In this document: one piece after another, positions 1 to 8,879 of the stretch
Layout of the letters: the number at the start of each line of letters is the position of its first letter
Position numbering within the stretch: position 1 is the stretch's first letter
Assembly: GCF_022829635.1 (NCBI RefSeq)
Contig: NZ_JAKSYO010000043.1
Coordinates: forward strand, 1 to 64,000
DNA length: 64,000 nucleotides
Source: Methylobacterium sp. E-066
GTDB lineage: Bacteria > Pseudomonadota > Alphaproteobacteria > Rhizobiales > Beijerinckiaceae
Reading direction: 5' to 3'
Program-made: the position numbers and the translations under genes
The notes under the pieces: model-generated
Told to the model about the DNA's origin: nothing
What the model saw: only the letters and a program-made list of their open reading frames with translations
The model's database searches: none

Positions 1-263
1 AGATCCCCGGCCACATCGGTGAAGCACTCCGCAGCCAGCCAGCGCTGCGTCTGCTGGTACACCGCCGCCCACGGCGGCAGGTCGTGCGGCATGAACCGCC
101 ACGGCGCCCCCGTCTTCACGATGAACCGCAAGCCGTTGAACACCTCCCGCAGGTCGTGGTCACGCTGGCCCGAACTCTCCCGCAGCAGCGCCAGATACGG
201 CGCAACCAGCGCCCATTCCTCATCGGACACGTCAGATGGATAGCCGGCACGACCTGCGCTCAT
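1..263 (-). CDS. IS5-family transposase, N-terminal part
   Basis: The minus-strand reading frame starts at ATG 263 with MSAGRAGYPSDVSDEEW and continues to the window edge without a stop (about 87 residues visible). The DVSDEEWALVAPYL and LREVFNGLRFIVKTGAPWR segments are typical of the DUF4096/IS5 transposase N-terminal domain, which precedes the DDE catalytic domain. The catalytic part is not visible. The element is a transposition gene unrelated to the neighbours. Confidence in the family is good; whether the copy is intact is unknown. Confidence 0.75.
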   Translation of the reverse strand, partial: MSAGRAGYPSDVSDEEWALVAPYLALLRESSGQRDHDLREVFNGLRFIVKTGAPWRFMPHDLPPWAAVYQQTQRWLAAECFTDVAGD

Positions 264-306
264 GCCCGAAAACGCAAACCTCACCCATTCAGTTCATAAC
301 AGCCTC
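1..306 (-). mobile_element. IS5-family insertion sequence, left part cut by window edge
   Basis: This is the transposase-start end of an IS5-type element. The outer boundary is placed near 306, where the element end reads (minus strand) GAGGCTGTTATGAAC, a typical IS5-group terminus, next to a TAG/CTAG-like target. The other end and the rest of the transposase lie outside the window, so completeness cannot be judged. Confidence 0.65.
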
Positions 307-556
307 TAGGAACCATAGGCTGGGCTGGTTTGAAGCATAGGATCGACATCGGAAGGTCGCGAAGGAAATGCTTCGCGCCCTTTGCCATTTTTTGTCGCTG
401 ACAACACAGAATCGCATATCAAATTGCCTGCATTCGCAGTCGATCACATGCGCCACTCGGATGCTTCATGGCAGCGCTGTTTGACGCCCGCAGGCATAGG
501 GCCAAAAATCGGTCTGCAGACGCTGTCCGAGCAGGCCATGGCGCAGCCAGATGCCT

Positions 557-1996
557 TCACCGTCCCAGAATGTCATTCGGAAACCAGTTCCCGTGGAAGC
601 CCGGCGGGATCCGGTGCCCGAGATGGACCGTGGCGACGGGCGGCGCCTCGAACGCGCGCGCGTCGAGGATGGTGAAGTCCGTCGTGTCGCGCGCGGTGTC
701 GATGACGAGCCCGACGAGCCACCCTTCGTCCTCGCCGGCCTCCGGTCGCGCCGGTACGAACACGAACTCCCCCGGTACGCGGTCGGCGCCGAAGTCGTGT
801 ACGCGCCGCTCCCCCGTTGCCAGGTCGTGCTTGTAGATCTGCGTCGCGCCGACGAGCTGTGTGTTGCCGTCGGCGGGGACCGAGACCGTGTAGGCGTAAC
901 GGTGGGGCCGCCCGAAGCGGCGCTCGTCGATCCGGGGAAACTCCTGCGCCGTGGGGTCGATCACCCGCCGGTCGACGGTCCCCGTCTTGGGGTCGGCGGT
1001 CCAGCGCTCCAGCCGGCCCGGTGCGTCGAGGCCGCCGTCGGCCGAGGCGAACACCGTCTCGTAGGCGACCACGTCGAGGACCACCCGCCCGTGCGCGTCG
1101 TCGTAGGCGTTGGCGACGTGGAAGACGAAGCACGGCTCGACCGCGCACCACACGATGTCGGCGGCCGTACCGTGCCTGGGCAGCAGGCCGACGCGGGCGC
1201 GGTGGGCGGGGTTCCAGCGGAACGGGAAGCGGTGGCCGGCTAGCACCGCCCGCATCGAGAAGGTGAGGGGAAGGTCCAGCGTCACCGCGAAGCGCGCCGT
1301 GATCGCGCAGTCGTGGATGCAGGGGCCGTGCTCGACGCGAATCGGCACGTCGCGCACGACCCGGCCCGTGGGCGAGACGACGACGTGGCGCACGCGGTCC
1401 CAGACGCGGCCGTCGTAGGCGATGGCATGTGTCTCACCGGTCTCCGGGTCGCGATGCGGGTGCCCGGTGAAGGAGCCGGCGAGCGTGCCGTCGAACGGAT
1501 CGTAGCGCTGCGTTTCCAGGTCCTCGGACAGCGCGACGGGGTAGCTGCCAGCCTCGACCACGGCGAAGGCGCGGCCGCCGATCGCGACGACGTTGGTGTT
1601 GACGGTGTCGTCGCCTCGGCGCGGCCCCGGGGCGGCAGGCCGGCCGAGCGCCGCGGACGCCGCGCGCGACCCGATCCAGCGGTTGCGGTACCACAGCGCC
1701 CTGCCGCCTTCGATGCAGAGACCGTGCACCATGCCGTCGCCCAGGAACCAGTCGTGGCCGCGCGTCGTCGGGCGGGCAGGGTTGGCCCCCATCTTGAGGT
1801 AGCGCCCGTCGAGCCCCGCCGGGATCGTCCCGGTCACGGACAGGTCCCGCAGGGTCAGCTCCTCGCGCATCGGCGCGTGGACGCCGGCCGCGAAGGGGTG
1901 CTGCGTCCCCGGCAGGCGTCGCCGGTTGCAGGCCGCCACCAGGGCAACGAGGCCCTCGGCGGCGGTGCGCAGGATCGACTCGACAGGGTTCGGCAT
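557..1996 (-). CDS. carotenoid oxygenase (RPE65/lignostilbene dioxygenase family)
   Basis: A 479-residue non-heme iron(II) dioxygenase of the carotenoid cleavage family, expected to split a conjugated double bond of an apocarotenoid or a stilbene-like phenolic. The iron-ligand contexts are all visible in order: GHPHRDPETGE, GPCIHDCAIT, FVFHVANAYDD and, near the C-terminus, PPGFHGNWFP. The substrate cannot be read from sequence. The frame is open a further 55 codons upstream, but that stretch overlaps the next gene and is arginine-rich; ATG 1996 (MPNPVES) fits the family length. The gene lies 62 nt downstream of the NmrA-like gene on the same strand, so the two may be co-transcribed. Confidence 0.88.
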   Translation of the reverse strand: MPNPVESILRTAAEGLVALVAACNRRRLPGTQHPFAAGVHAPMREELTLRDLSVTGTIPAGLDGRYLKMGANPARPTTRGHDWFLGDGMVHGLCIEGGRALWYRNRWIGSRAASAALGRPAAPGPRRGDDTVNTNVVAIGGRAFAVVEAGSYPVALSEDLETQRYDPFDGTLAGSFTGHPHRDPETGETHAIAYDGRVWDRVRHVVVSPTGRVVRDVPIRVEHGPCIHDCAITARFAVTLDLPLTFSMRAVLAGHRFPFRWNPAHRARVGLLPRHGTAADIVWCAVEPCFVFHVANAYDDAHGRVVLDVVAYETVFASADGGLDAPGRLERWTADPKTGTVDRRVIDPTAQEFPRIDERRFGRPHRYAYTVSVPADGNTQLVGATQIYKHDLATGERRVHDFGADRVPGEFVFVPARPEAGEDEGWLVGLVIDTARDTTDFTILDARAFEAPPVATVHLGHRIPPGFHGNWFPNDILGR

Positions 1997-2058
1997 CGGT
2001 GGTGGTCTCGGGGCGGTGCGGGAGGAGCGAGGGCCATCATGACGCGGGGCGCTCCCCG

Positions 2059-2694
2059 TCACCGGACGAGGACGACGGCCCTGCCTGCGTGGGACGGCTC
2101 GGCGATCTGGCCGACGATGTATCCCGCCACGTCTGCCCGGGCGATCAGGCCGTTGCGCCACGTCGACGGCTCGGTCATCGCCCGGTAGCGGCCCATGGCG
2201 GCGCCGCTCGTCAGGATACCGGGCCGCACCAGCGTCCAGGCGAGGCGGCTGCGGCGGATGCGCATCTCCTGAGCGTCCTTGTCGTCGTAGGCGCGCCCGA
2301 GCATCAGGCGGAACGGCAGCCGCTGCAGTGGGCCGATCGCGTCGCGGCTGTCCCCCGCTCCGAAGCCGGTCACCGCGATGAGCCGATCCACCCCGGCCCG
2401 CTCCATCGCGGGCACGAGCAGGTTTGTGGCATCCGAGAACAGGCGTACGGGACCGAGGAGGTCCCGCGTCGGCACGCCGAGCGCCTGCTCCACCACGTCG
2501 ACCCCGTCGAGGGCGCGACCGACGTCGCCGGCGTTCAGCGCGTCGCCCGTGAACCGCTCTAGTCCATCGCCTGGCAGGTCGATGCCGGCGGCCGAGCGGG
2601 CGAAGGCACGGACCCGGTGCCCCGCCGCGAGGGCCGCCTTGGCCGTCTCCAGGCCGACGCCCTTGCTGGCGCCCAGGACGAGGACATGGGCCAT
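2059..2694 (-). CDS. NAD(P)-binding NmrA/atypical SDR protein
   Basis: A 211-residue Rossmann protein beginning MAHVLVLGASKGVGLETAK, with the glycine-rich dinucleotide motif GASKGVG at residues 8-14. It resembles atypical short-chain dehydrogenases of the NmrA/NAD(P)H-binding group (LTSGAAMG, EPSTWRNGLIARADVA late in the protein). Such proteins act as NADPH-dependent reductases or redox sensors; no substrate can be inferred. ATG 2694 is chosen because GAGGAA precedes it at good spacing and the motif then sits at the usual distance from the start. Divergent from the SOUL gene and followed by the carotenoid oxygenase. Confidence 0.8.
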   Translation of the reverse strand: MAHVLVLGASKGVGLETAKAALAAGHRVRAFARSAAGIDLPGDGLERFTGDALNAGDVGRALDGVDVVEQALGVPTRDLLGPVRLFSDATNLLVPAMERAGVDRLIAVTGFGAGDSRDAIGPLQRLPFRLMLGRAYDDKDAQEMRIRRSRLAWTLVRPGILTSGAAMGRYRAMTEPSTWRNGLIARADVAGYIVGQIAEPSHAGRAVVLVR

Positions 2695-2857
2695 GCGAAC
2701 TTCCTCACCGTCGCGGATCTGCACACAAGACCCGACCGCGGGCTCGCGCGCCATGTGTCCGCTTGACCGCGGCCGCCCGGGACACCGCGTGGCGGGCGGG
2801 AACGGTACGCGGCCGTGGGCCTTGAGCAGGCGGACCCGCCCGCCTGGACCCGCGACA

Positions 2858-3460
2858 ATGGACAAATTCCTCTCCTACGCGCTCACCCTGGTCGAATCGG
2901 TCCTCGGTGTCTTCGGGATCCGGGCGCTGTACGAGCAGCCGCGCTACGCCGTGGTCGAGCGGCTCGACCGCGGGGTCGAGGTCCGGGCCTACGACGCACG
3001 CCTCGCCGTAGAGACTAACGCCCAGGGACAGGGTGACGGCGAGGCGTTCGGTCGGCTGTTCCGATACATTGCCGGCGCGAACCGGGACGGTAGCCGCATC
3101 GCGATGACGGCGCCGGTGGAGGTCGGCAGACAGCGCATCGCGATGACGGTGCCGGTCGAGCGGGGCGCAGCGGACACGATGAGGTTCTACCTGCCCCGCA
3201 CGGTCGCTGCAGAGGGCGCGCCCGAGCCGACGGAAACGGGGGTGCGCCTGGTCCACATCCCGGCCGAGCGGATGGCGGCGCTGCGCTTCTCGGGCGGCGC
3301 TACGCCCGAGGCGAGGACCGAGCAGGGGCGCATTCTTGGCGAGGTGCTGGCCACGTCTTGCAAAGCCATCGGTCCGGTCGTCTTCCTCGGCTACGATCCG
3401 CCGTTCGCGATCCCGTTCCTGCGGCGCAACGAGGTCGCGGTGCGATTGCCTCCCGACTGA
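2858..3460 (+). CDS. SOUL-family heme-binding protein
   Basis: A 200-residue protein of the SOUL/HBP heme-binding family. The N-terminus (about 25 residues) is hydrophobic and may anchor or export it. The family pattern is clear: YEQPRYAVVERLDRGVEVRAYDARLAVET, the FGRLFRYIAGAN segment, two IAMTAPVEV/IAMTVPVE repeats, and the C-terminal LGYDPPFAIPFLRRNEVAVRL. Bacterial members bind heme or tetrapyrroles without a settled role. The start is ATG 2858. It is divergent from the NmrA-like gene with about 160 nt between them. Confidence 0.85.
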   Translation: MDKFLSYALTLVESVLGVFGIRALYEQPRYAVVERLDRGVEVRAYDARLAVETNAQGQGDGEAFGRLFRYIAGANRDGSRIAMTAPVEVGRQRIAMTVPVERGAADTMRFYLPRTVAAEGAPEPTETGVRLVHIPAERMAALRFSGGATPEARTEQGRILGEVLATSCKAIGPVVFLGYDPPFAIPFLRRNEVAVRLPPD

Positions 3461-3769
3461 CCGTTAACCGCCCTGGTCTGCCGCGGCTCCAGCGAGTCTC
3501 AACTCGTAGGCTAAGTTCGGACGTACCGCTCCGCGCCCACTGTGGCCCTTCAGCCGGATCTGGCAGCATCCCAGAAGCGGGACGCTGCCTCAGCGGAGGT
3601 TCCAGGTCTGGATCGCGCCACGAGCAGACATCAGCCCACCGTCCTACAGCGGACATTCAGTTTCTAGTTAGCATCCGTCCGGTGTCGACCCAACACAGTC
3701 GTTCACGTGCGGCCGTGCGGATCCCAAAAGCGGACGTATGCTCTTCTGCTACTATGGCAGAGACGAGGC
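3461..3769. other. intergenic, degenerate repeats, no gene
   Basis: I see no coding potential. The stretch carries several copies of a short word, AGCGGAC or AGCGGGAC (for example near 3577, 3650 and 3730), also present in the gap at 8.5-8.7 kb. They look like degraded copies of a dispersed intergenic repeat. Confidence 0.35.
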
Positions 3770-4062
3770 TTAGACTGTCCTCCTGATCTGATCGACAACA
3801 TCCGGCAACGCGATGTGATGGTTCGAGCCGGCCGGAATGCAATCGATGCGGGGCGTCAGCGGCTGTACGACGGACGGCTCTCGATGTGTACGCGGATATC
3901 GGAAAGATCACGCTCGGAAGGGTTCTCGACCACCGCCTTGCGGATCACCGGAACCGCATTCTCGTGGTAGGCGAGACTGACATGTTCGGTGACCGAAAAG
4001 GTAATCCTGATGACGTCCTGCTTCCCCGGAACCGTGGCAGGCACGTCGATCTCGGCGGTCAT
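3770..4062 (-). pseudogene. N-terminal relic of a DUF4011-type (Hhe-like) helicase/nuclease gene
   Basis: The minus frame from ATG 4062 reads MTAEIDVPATVPGKQ, then ITFSVTEHVSLAYHENAVP, then VVENPSERDLSDIRVHIESRPS, and stops at 3856. The following residues expected for the family continue in a neighbouring frame (LTPRIDCIPAGSNHHIALPD) and stop at 3770, so a small indel separates them. From memory, this matches the N-terminus of the very large proteins with a DUF4011 domain, superfamily I helicase, Vsr-like nuclease and DUF3320, described as a defence gene (Hhe). The remaining part, normally well over 1000 residues, is absent. The ATG overlaps the stop of the upstream gene (ATGA), a sign of former translational coupling. 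Confidence 0.55.
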
Positions 4063-7000
4063 GGTACAATCCAACGGCTGGTGAAATACTCGTTTTGCTT
4101 GTACCGGGCGAGCTTGGTTCCGACTTCGTCACAAAGTTCTCCGAACGCGTCACGCGTCACGTTGAACTCCGCGTCATTGATATAGCCCGTTACGTAACAG
4201 ACATCCTGATACTCGCCCTTGATGCGATTTCGCATCTTGATGCGGGTGGTCACAAGGGCTGTTTCGAGGGGGCGGTTTTTGTAGAGCGCCGTGCCGTAGT
4301 CGAGCACGTGGGTTTCCAGAGACATGAACTCCCAGCGATCGTTGCGCTGTTCCCGGTAATGCTCCGCGAGCTTCGGATAGAGCTGGCTAAAGCTGACGGT
4401 CTGCACACCGGTGGCGAAGGCACGGGCATCGTCACCGAGTGTCTGCTCGAAGAACCGAGCTCGCTCGCCGTACTGCGCGCGCAGCGCCTGTTCCTGCGCG
4501 GCACGGCGAACGCCTTCTTCGTTCGCCTTGATCTGATCGAGTTTCCTGCGGTCGTCGAGCTCGCGCTGCCGCTTGAACTGCTGCTCGGCGCTGCGCGTCT
4601 TGTCCTGCTCGATCGAGTCCCGGGTCTGTGCGACCTCCGCCGCTTCGATCCAGAGCGGGAGGTAGCGATGGATGATCCCATCCCGGTTCATGGCTTCGTC
4701 GAGTGCGGCGAGATCGGCGGCAGCGGCGTAGACCGCGCCGCACTCGCTCCTTTTCACCGCGATGAATGCGCCATCGGCCGACGTCGCTGTGGCCACGGGC
4801 TGACCCGGCAGTTCGTCGGTGATCCGGTCATTCAGGCGGGTCAGGATCGCCGCGTGGACTTCGGCATCCGCCGACGGCACCCGGCATAGTACGCTCGAAC
4901 CGTTGGGTACGACGACGAGGCCGAAGCCGTCTGCAGTCTTACTACGAACCTTGGCCTCGACCTCGTTCGCCTTGGCCGCTTCGGCCTGCTTGACCGCCGC
5001 TAAAGCGCTCGCGTCTATCACGTTGAGGCGCGCAAACAGGTTGCCGTTGACGGCATCCACCAAGCTGATCACCCGGTTGACGGGCTCACGCAGAAGGCGT
5101 TCTCGTTCGGCGAAGATGAGATCTTGGCTAACGAGATCGTTCGCGCCGCATGATGCGAGTGGCAGGTCAAGCTTGGCTCCCAGTGCAGCGCTGCGGTCGC
5201 GGATCTGACGGTTCATGAACACGTCAGAGAGCGGGGCGTGATACAGGCAGGCGGCGGCGCGCCCATCCTCAAATACCAACTCGCCGCGCAGGTTGCGGAC
5301 GACCGATGGGGCCTTGCCGCTGTCGTTATACAGGATGATCAGGTCGCCGCGGTCACCATCCATAAGGAAACGGCTTTTCGTCGTGACTGCCCGGGCGAGC
5401 CGTGCTGCCTCGTCGATGCGGACGCGCTTCCCAGCATAGGCGTCCGCCAGCTCCCCAAGCCGGGCATCGGAAGTCTCGGGCGCGATGCTCGCGACCTCGG
5501 CGACGAAGCCGCTGAGGAACGTCTGAAGATCCTGCGGGATGCCACCCTTGAGGGTCGATTCGGCCTCGGCCTGATCACGCTTGAGGCGGTCGACGAGCGC
5601 AATCCGGCTACGCGCGGCTGCATCACGCTCGCGCCGACGCTCGTCCTGCTCGCGATCGCGCTGCTTCGTAGCCTGCTGCTCCGTCAACACTGCTTGCGCC
5701 TTGCCGACTGTTTCGGGCGTGATCCAGATCGGCAGATAGCGGAATGTGATCCCGTCGCGGGTAAGACCCTTCACCAGCGTAGCTAAGTCCTTGGCAGTGC
5801 CATAGGCAGCCCCGCACTGCCCGCGCTTGATCGACAGAAAGGCTCCCTCAGCGTTCGCGGTCACCGTTGTCGTCACACCGCGCAATTCCGCTCTCAGCAA
5901 TGCCTCGTAGGGCTGCAAGAGCTGATCGTGGAGAATCTTTTCTCCGGTCGCGATCCGGCAGATCGTGCGGGACCCGGGGCCAAAAGCGAGGACGGCCAAG
6001 CCATTCGAGATTCCGCGAGCGATTTCGCTCTCGGCCTCGGCTGCTCGGATCCCTTCTGCCTGGCGTGCGGCCTCGATGTCCGACTTCGGCACCGTGGCGC
6101 CGAGGGTGAACACACCTGTGTCGACAGCCGAGGCGATGGTCTGGAACACCCCAATGTGCGCACGCAGAGCGCCGCGCTCGAAGACCACGAGATCGGCGCT
6201 CTGCTGCTGCGCGCCGCTGCATGGGGGCAGCGTCTCCTTGACCGGTGCACCGAGACTTCGCGCTTTGGCCACCAGCTGTTCCAGGGCGATGCGGTCGCTT
6301 GGCGCTTCGGGCACCGAGCAGGCGACAGTGCGCTCAGGGTCGAACACGAGGTTGCCGTCGAGACCGCGCACCACTGCGACCGCGCGGGGCGAGCTATTGT
6401 AGAGCAGCAGCAGATCGCCGGGCTCGCCTTCTACGAGGAAGCGGTTCTTGTCGGTGACAGCGCGCTGGATTGCCTCGGCCTCCCGCACCCTTGGCTCGAT
6501 CTGGGAGAAGCGCTGCTGAAGCGCCTCGGCGGCCTTGGGCAAATCCTTTGGCGCAGCGCCGTCGAACTGCTGGACTAACACGGCGAGCTCCGGCCGGAGG
6601 TCCTCTGGCACGGGGCCGGCCAGGAGGGCCTCGACGCGCTTGCGCTGCTCGTCGATCTGGCGCTGTGCCTGCAGGCGCGTGCCACGATCCCGCTCCTCGA
6701 CACCGAGATCCGTGAGGTAGTTCTCGTAGCGCCGTGCGACGGCATCGATGCGCGCGGGGAGGCTTGGATCGGTGATGAGGGAGACGTTCGGCGCAGGGGT
6801 CGAACCGCGCCCAAGCTTGGCGGCGAGCCCATCGCCGAGAAAACCAGCGGCGTCCATGCCTTCGGCCTCGGCGAACGCCACGAGTGCTTTGCGTGTCACA
6901 CCGCCGTAGACGCCGTCCGCGGTCGCGTCGGCGGGGAGATAGCCGGCGTTACGCAATGCCTCCTGAAGGCGAACATGTTCTTCCAGCGACCGAGCAATCT

Positions 7001-8222
7001 CCTGTCGGGCCGAGGCCGGCCCTTCACGACCGACGCGGGCGGACCAAGCATCCCGCTGACGCTGGTAGGTTGCGGCGATACAGGGGATGGCCTTCCGAAC
7101 TGCCGCCGTGATCTTGCCTGTCTCCGGGATTCGACAGGACGCAAGCGTGCGCTTCACGAGGTCGTTCGAAGCCTCCTTGAGCTCGGCCGCGGCTTCTGGG
7201 TGAAGCTGACGGAGCGCGTAGAACGCCCGGGCCATGTCGAGATCGACGCGCCGCAGCCCGCCATCCTCGCAGATCAGCATGGGGAGGGGCGTATTCGCCC
7301 GCTCGCAATCGAACGAGGGGCCGAGGTCGCGCGCCGGACCCGCTGTCTTTGTCGGTGAGGCTGGCCGGGGTGGTTCGGAAACCGTAACGGCGTCCTTGCG
7401 CAGGTCGGCCAGACGCTTGCGCAGTCCATCGGCCACATCGGCCTTCGTGCGGGCTTCCGCCTGCGCACGCAGTCCGCTCATCCGATCGAGCGCGGCCATG
7501 CGCAGGGCTTCGGCCTGAGACAGCGCGCTTAACCCGCCGATCTCCCGATTGAGTGACTCGGTATCGGGCGCGGATGGTCCGGTGCGTGCACCGAGCTGCT
7601 GGTCGATGCGGCTCTGGATCCGGGCGATCTCGGACCGGACAACAGGGGATGGATCCCGCTGGTAGGCTGTCAGCGATCCCTTGAGCACCTGAAGCTGCTC
7701 GGCGCGTCCCTGCGCCTCCGCGCGGGCCCGGCGCGTCTCACGCGCCTCGCCAGTCTCGACATCGGCAACGATGATCCGGGTGCCCGAGAAATGAAGGTCG
7801 ATCGCCTCCCGCGCTTCAACGGGTTGGACGTGGCCATCACCATTGCGGTAGGCGAACGTCTGGTTGCAGGTCGTCGTGATCGACCATCCGCTATCGTCCG
7901 ACACCGTGCAGCTATAACCGCGCCGGAAGTTCGGTTCGGTAAAGCGTCGGCATTGAGCGAACACCGCGCTCAACCGTCCATCGTCCGGACCAATGCCGCG
8001 CTGGGTCAGACCGGCGATGTCAGCATTCTGGCGGGCAAGAGCTCGATCGAGACACGAGCGATCAGCACTTGGTAGTCGTGCCCAAGCCTCGCGTGCCGCT
8101 TGCGCTTGAGCGGCACCGATCAGGGTTCCGAAGATATCGATTGGCGAGATCTGCGCGCGGGCTTGGCCTGGAAAGGAGGCGGCTGCCGCCAGCAGAAACC
8201 TACACCATCTTCCCCGGGCCAT
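4059..8222 (-). CDS. large exported protein with LprI-like and PG-binding-like regions and an internal duplication
   Basis: A 1387-residue protein with a signal peptide (MARGRWCRFLLAAAASFPGQARA, cleavage likely after ARA). A cysteine-containing segment at about residues 305-380 (FDCERANTPLPMLICEDGGLRRVDLDMARAF and a later SCRIPETG) resembles the LprI/DUF1311 lysozyme-inhibitor type. A segment near 415-455 (LQEALRNAGYLPADATADGVYGG) resembles a peptidoglycan-binding repeat. Then two long homologous units follow, roughly 520-900 and 900-1250, each with a FLxxGxxGDLxxLYN motif, a CxxxGAxxAxxxDLAxL segment and a DGI-FRYLP / DGI-HRYLP tail, separated by coiled-coil stretches rich in Glu, Arg and Gln. 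ATG 8222 is preferred over an earlier ATG (8369) because it places the signal peptide at the N-terminus. Function unknown; probably periplasmic. Confidence 0.75.
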   Translation of the reverse strand: MARGRWCRFLLAAAASFPGQARAQISPIDIFGTLIGAAQAQAAREAWARLPSADRSCLDRALARQNADIAGLTQRGIGPDDGRLSAVFAQCRRFTEPNFRRGYSCTVSDDSGWSITTTCNQTFAYRNGDGHVQPVEAREAIDLHFSGTRIIVADVETGEARETRRARAEAQGRAEQLQVLKGSLTAYQRDPSPVVRSEIARIQSRIDQQLGARTGPSAPDTESLNREIGGLSALSQAEALRMAALDRMSGLRAQAEARTKADVADGLRKRLADLRKDAVTVSEPPRPASPTKTAGPARDLGPSFDCERANTPLPMLICEDGGLRRVDLDMARAFYALRQLHPEAAAELKEASNDLVKRTLASCRIPETGKITAAVRKAIPCIAATYQRQRDAWSARVGREGPASARQEIARSLEEHVRLQEALRNAGYLPADATADGVYGGVTRKALVAFAEAEGMDAAGFLGDGLAAKLGRGSTPAPNVSLITDPSLPARIDAVARRYENYLTDLGVEERDRGTRLQAQRQIDEQRKRVEALLAGPVPEDLRPELAVLVQQFDGAAPKDLPKAAEALQQRFSQIEPRVREAEAIQRAVTDKNRFLVEGEPGDLLLLYNSSPRAVAVVRGLDGNLVFDPERTVACSVPEAPSDRIALEQLVAKARSLGAPVKETLPPCSGAQQQSADLVVFERGALRAHIGVFQTIASAVDTGVFTLGATVPKSDIEAARQAEGIRAAEAESEIARGISNGLAVLAFGPGSRTICRIATGEKILHDQLLQPYEALLRAELRGVTTTVTANAEGAFLSIKRGQCGAAYGTAKDLATLVKGLTRDGITFRYLPIWITPETVGKAQAVLTEQQATKQRDREQDERRRERDAAARSRIALVDRLKRDQAEAESTLKGGIPQDLQTFLSGFVAEVASIAPETSDARLGELADAYAGKRVRIDEAARLARAVTTKSRFLMDGDRGDLIILYNDSGKAPSVVRNLRGELVFEDGRAAACLYHAPLSDVFMNRQIRDRSAALGAKLDLPLASCGANDLVSQDLIFAERERLLREPVNRVISLVDAVNGNLFARLNVIDASALAAVKQAEAAKANEVEAKVRSKTADGFGLVVVPNGSSVLCRVPSADAEVHAAILTRLNDRITDELPGQPVATATSADGAFIAVKRSECGAVYAAAADLAALDEAMNRDGIIHRYLPLWIEAAEVAQTRDSIEQDKTRSAEQQFKRQRELDDRRKLDQIKANEEGVRRAAQEQALRAQYGERARFFEQTLGDDARAFATGVQTVSFSQLYPKLAEHYREQRNDRWEFMSLETHVLDYGTALYKNRPLETALVTTRIKMRNRIKGEYQDVCYVTGYINDAEFNVTRDAFGELCDEVGTKLARYKQNEYFTSRWIVP

Positions 8223-8879
8223 GGCCGTACCCTGCAGCTTCGTTTTAAGTTTTGTCGCCGGTTCCGATTCCCTATTCAAGGCTGCAAAAGACACGCAGCG
8301 CGGGTTTGTGGTGCGATCGTAAACCGGTAAAGCACTTAGGTTGGCGCATCCAAGCCACACTTCTGGCAATGACCGGCGAAAGATTAAATGGCCGCACTGG
8401 TCGAAGCCTCAGGTTAGCCGAGCTTCGCTTCACAACGGTCCGGTGGACGAGAGTGTCCGCACGCTATCTGAGGCGGTCACAGGCATAACCCCGGATGGAG
8501 CAGCTCATCGATGGAGAGTATTCCGGCTCCTAAGCCTAGGCTGCGAGGTCCGCTTTCGACGATACAACGCCAAGAGCGGACTGGCGGCTTTCCACCCAAC
8601 CCGGCCGTAGGCCGCTGCCTCTCGTCAGCCTGAAAGCGGACCTTCCCAGGGCTCACATTGGGCCGAAGGCGGCCACGGAACGTCACGGTGCGCCTGGTTG
8701 CGTAGCGTGCCCTTATGCGAATGTCGCGTTAAAGCTGGGAGGTCGAGGCGGCTTGCGCTTTGAGCCCGGTCCTCACTTTCTCCAAACTTACTTCTGCGAC
8801 GTCAGGATAGGGGCCGAGACCTTGACGGGTCGCGACGGCCTAGCGTGTCTCGCGCTGACCGAGCTTCCGCCGCCAGAAC
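8223..8879. other. intergenic, degenerate repeats, no gene
   Basis: No convincing reading frame. Words such as GGTCCGCTTTC, AGAGCGGACTGGCGGCTTTCCACCC and GAAAGCGGACCTTCC between about 8550 and 8645 recall those in the gaps at 3.5-3.8 kb and 13.3-13.5 kb. The lower density of GC-rich codons and these repeats suggest decayed sequence. Confidence 0.35.

Noticed and set aside
2059-2161. Extended N-terminus of the carotenoid oxygenase reaching into the NmrA-like gene
   Set aside because: The extra 55 residues are Arg/Pro-rich and overlap a better-supported gene; the family starts near 1996.
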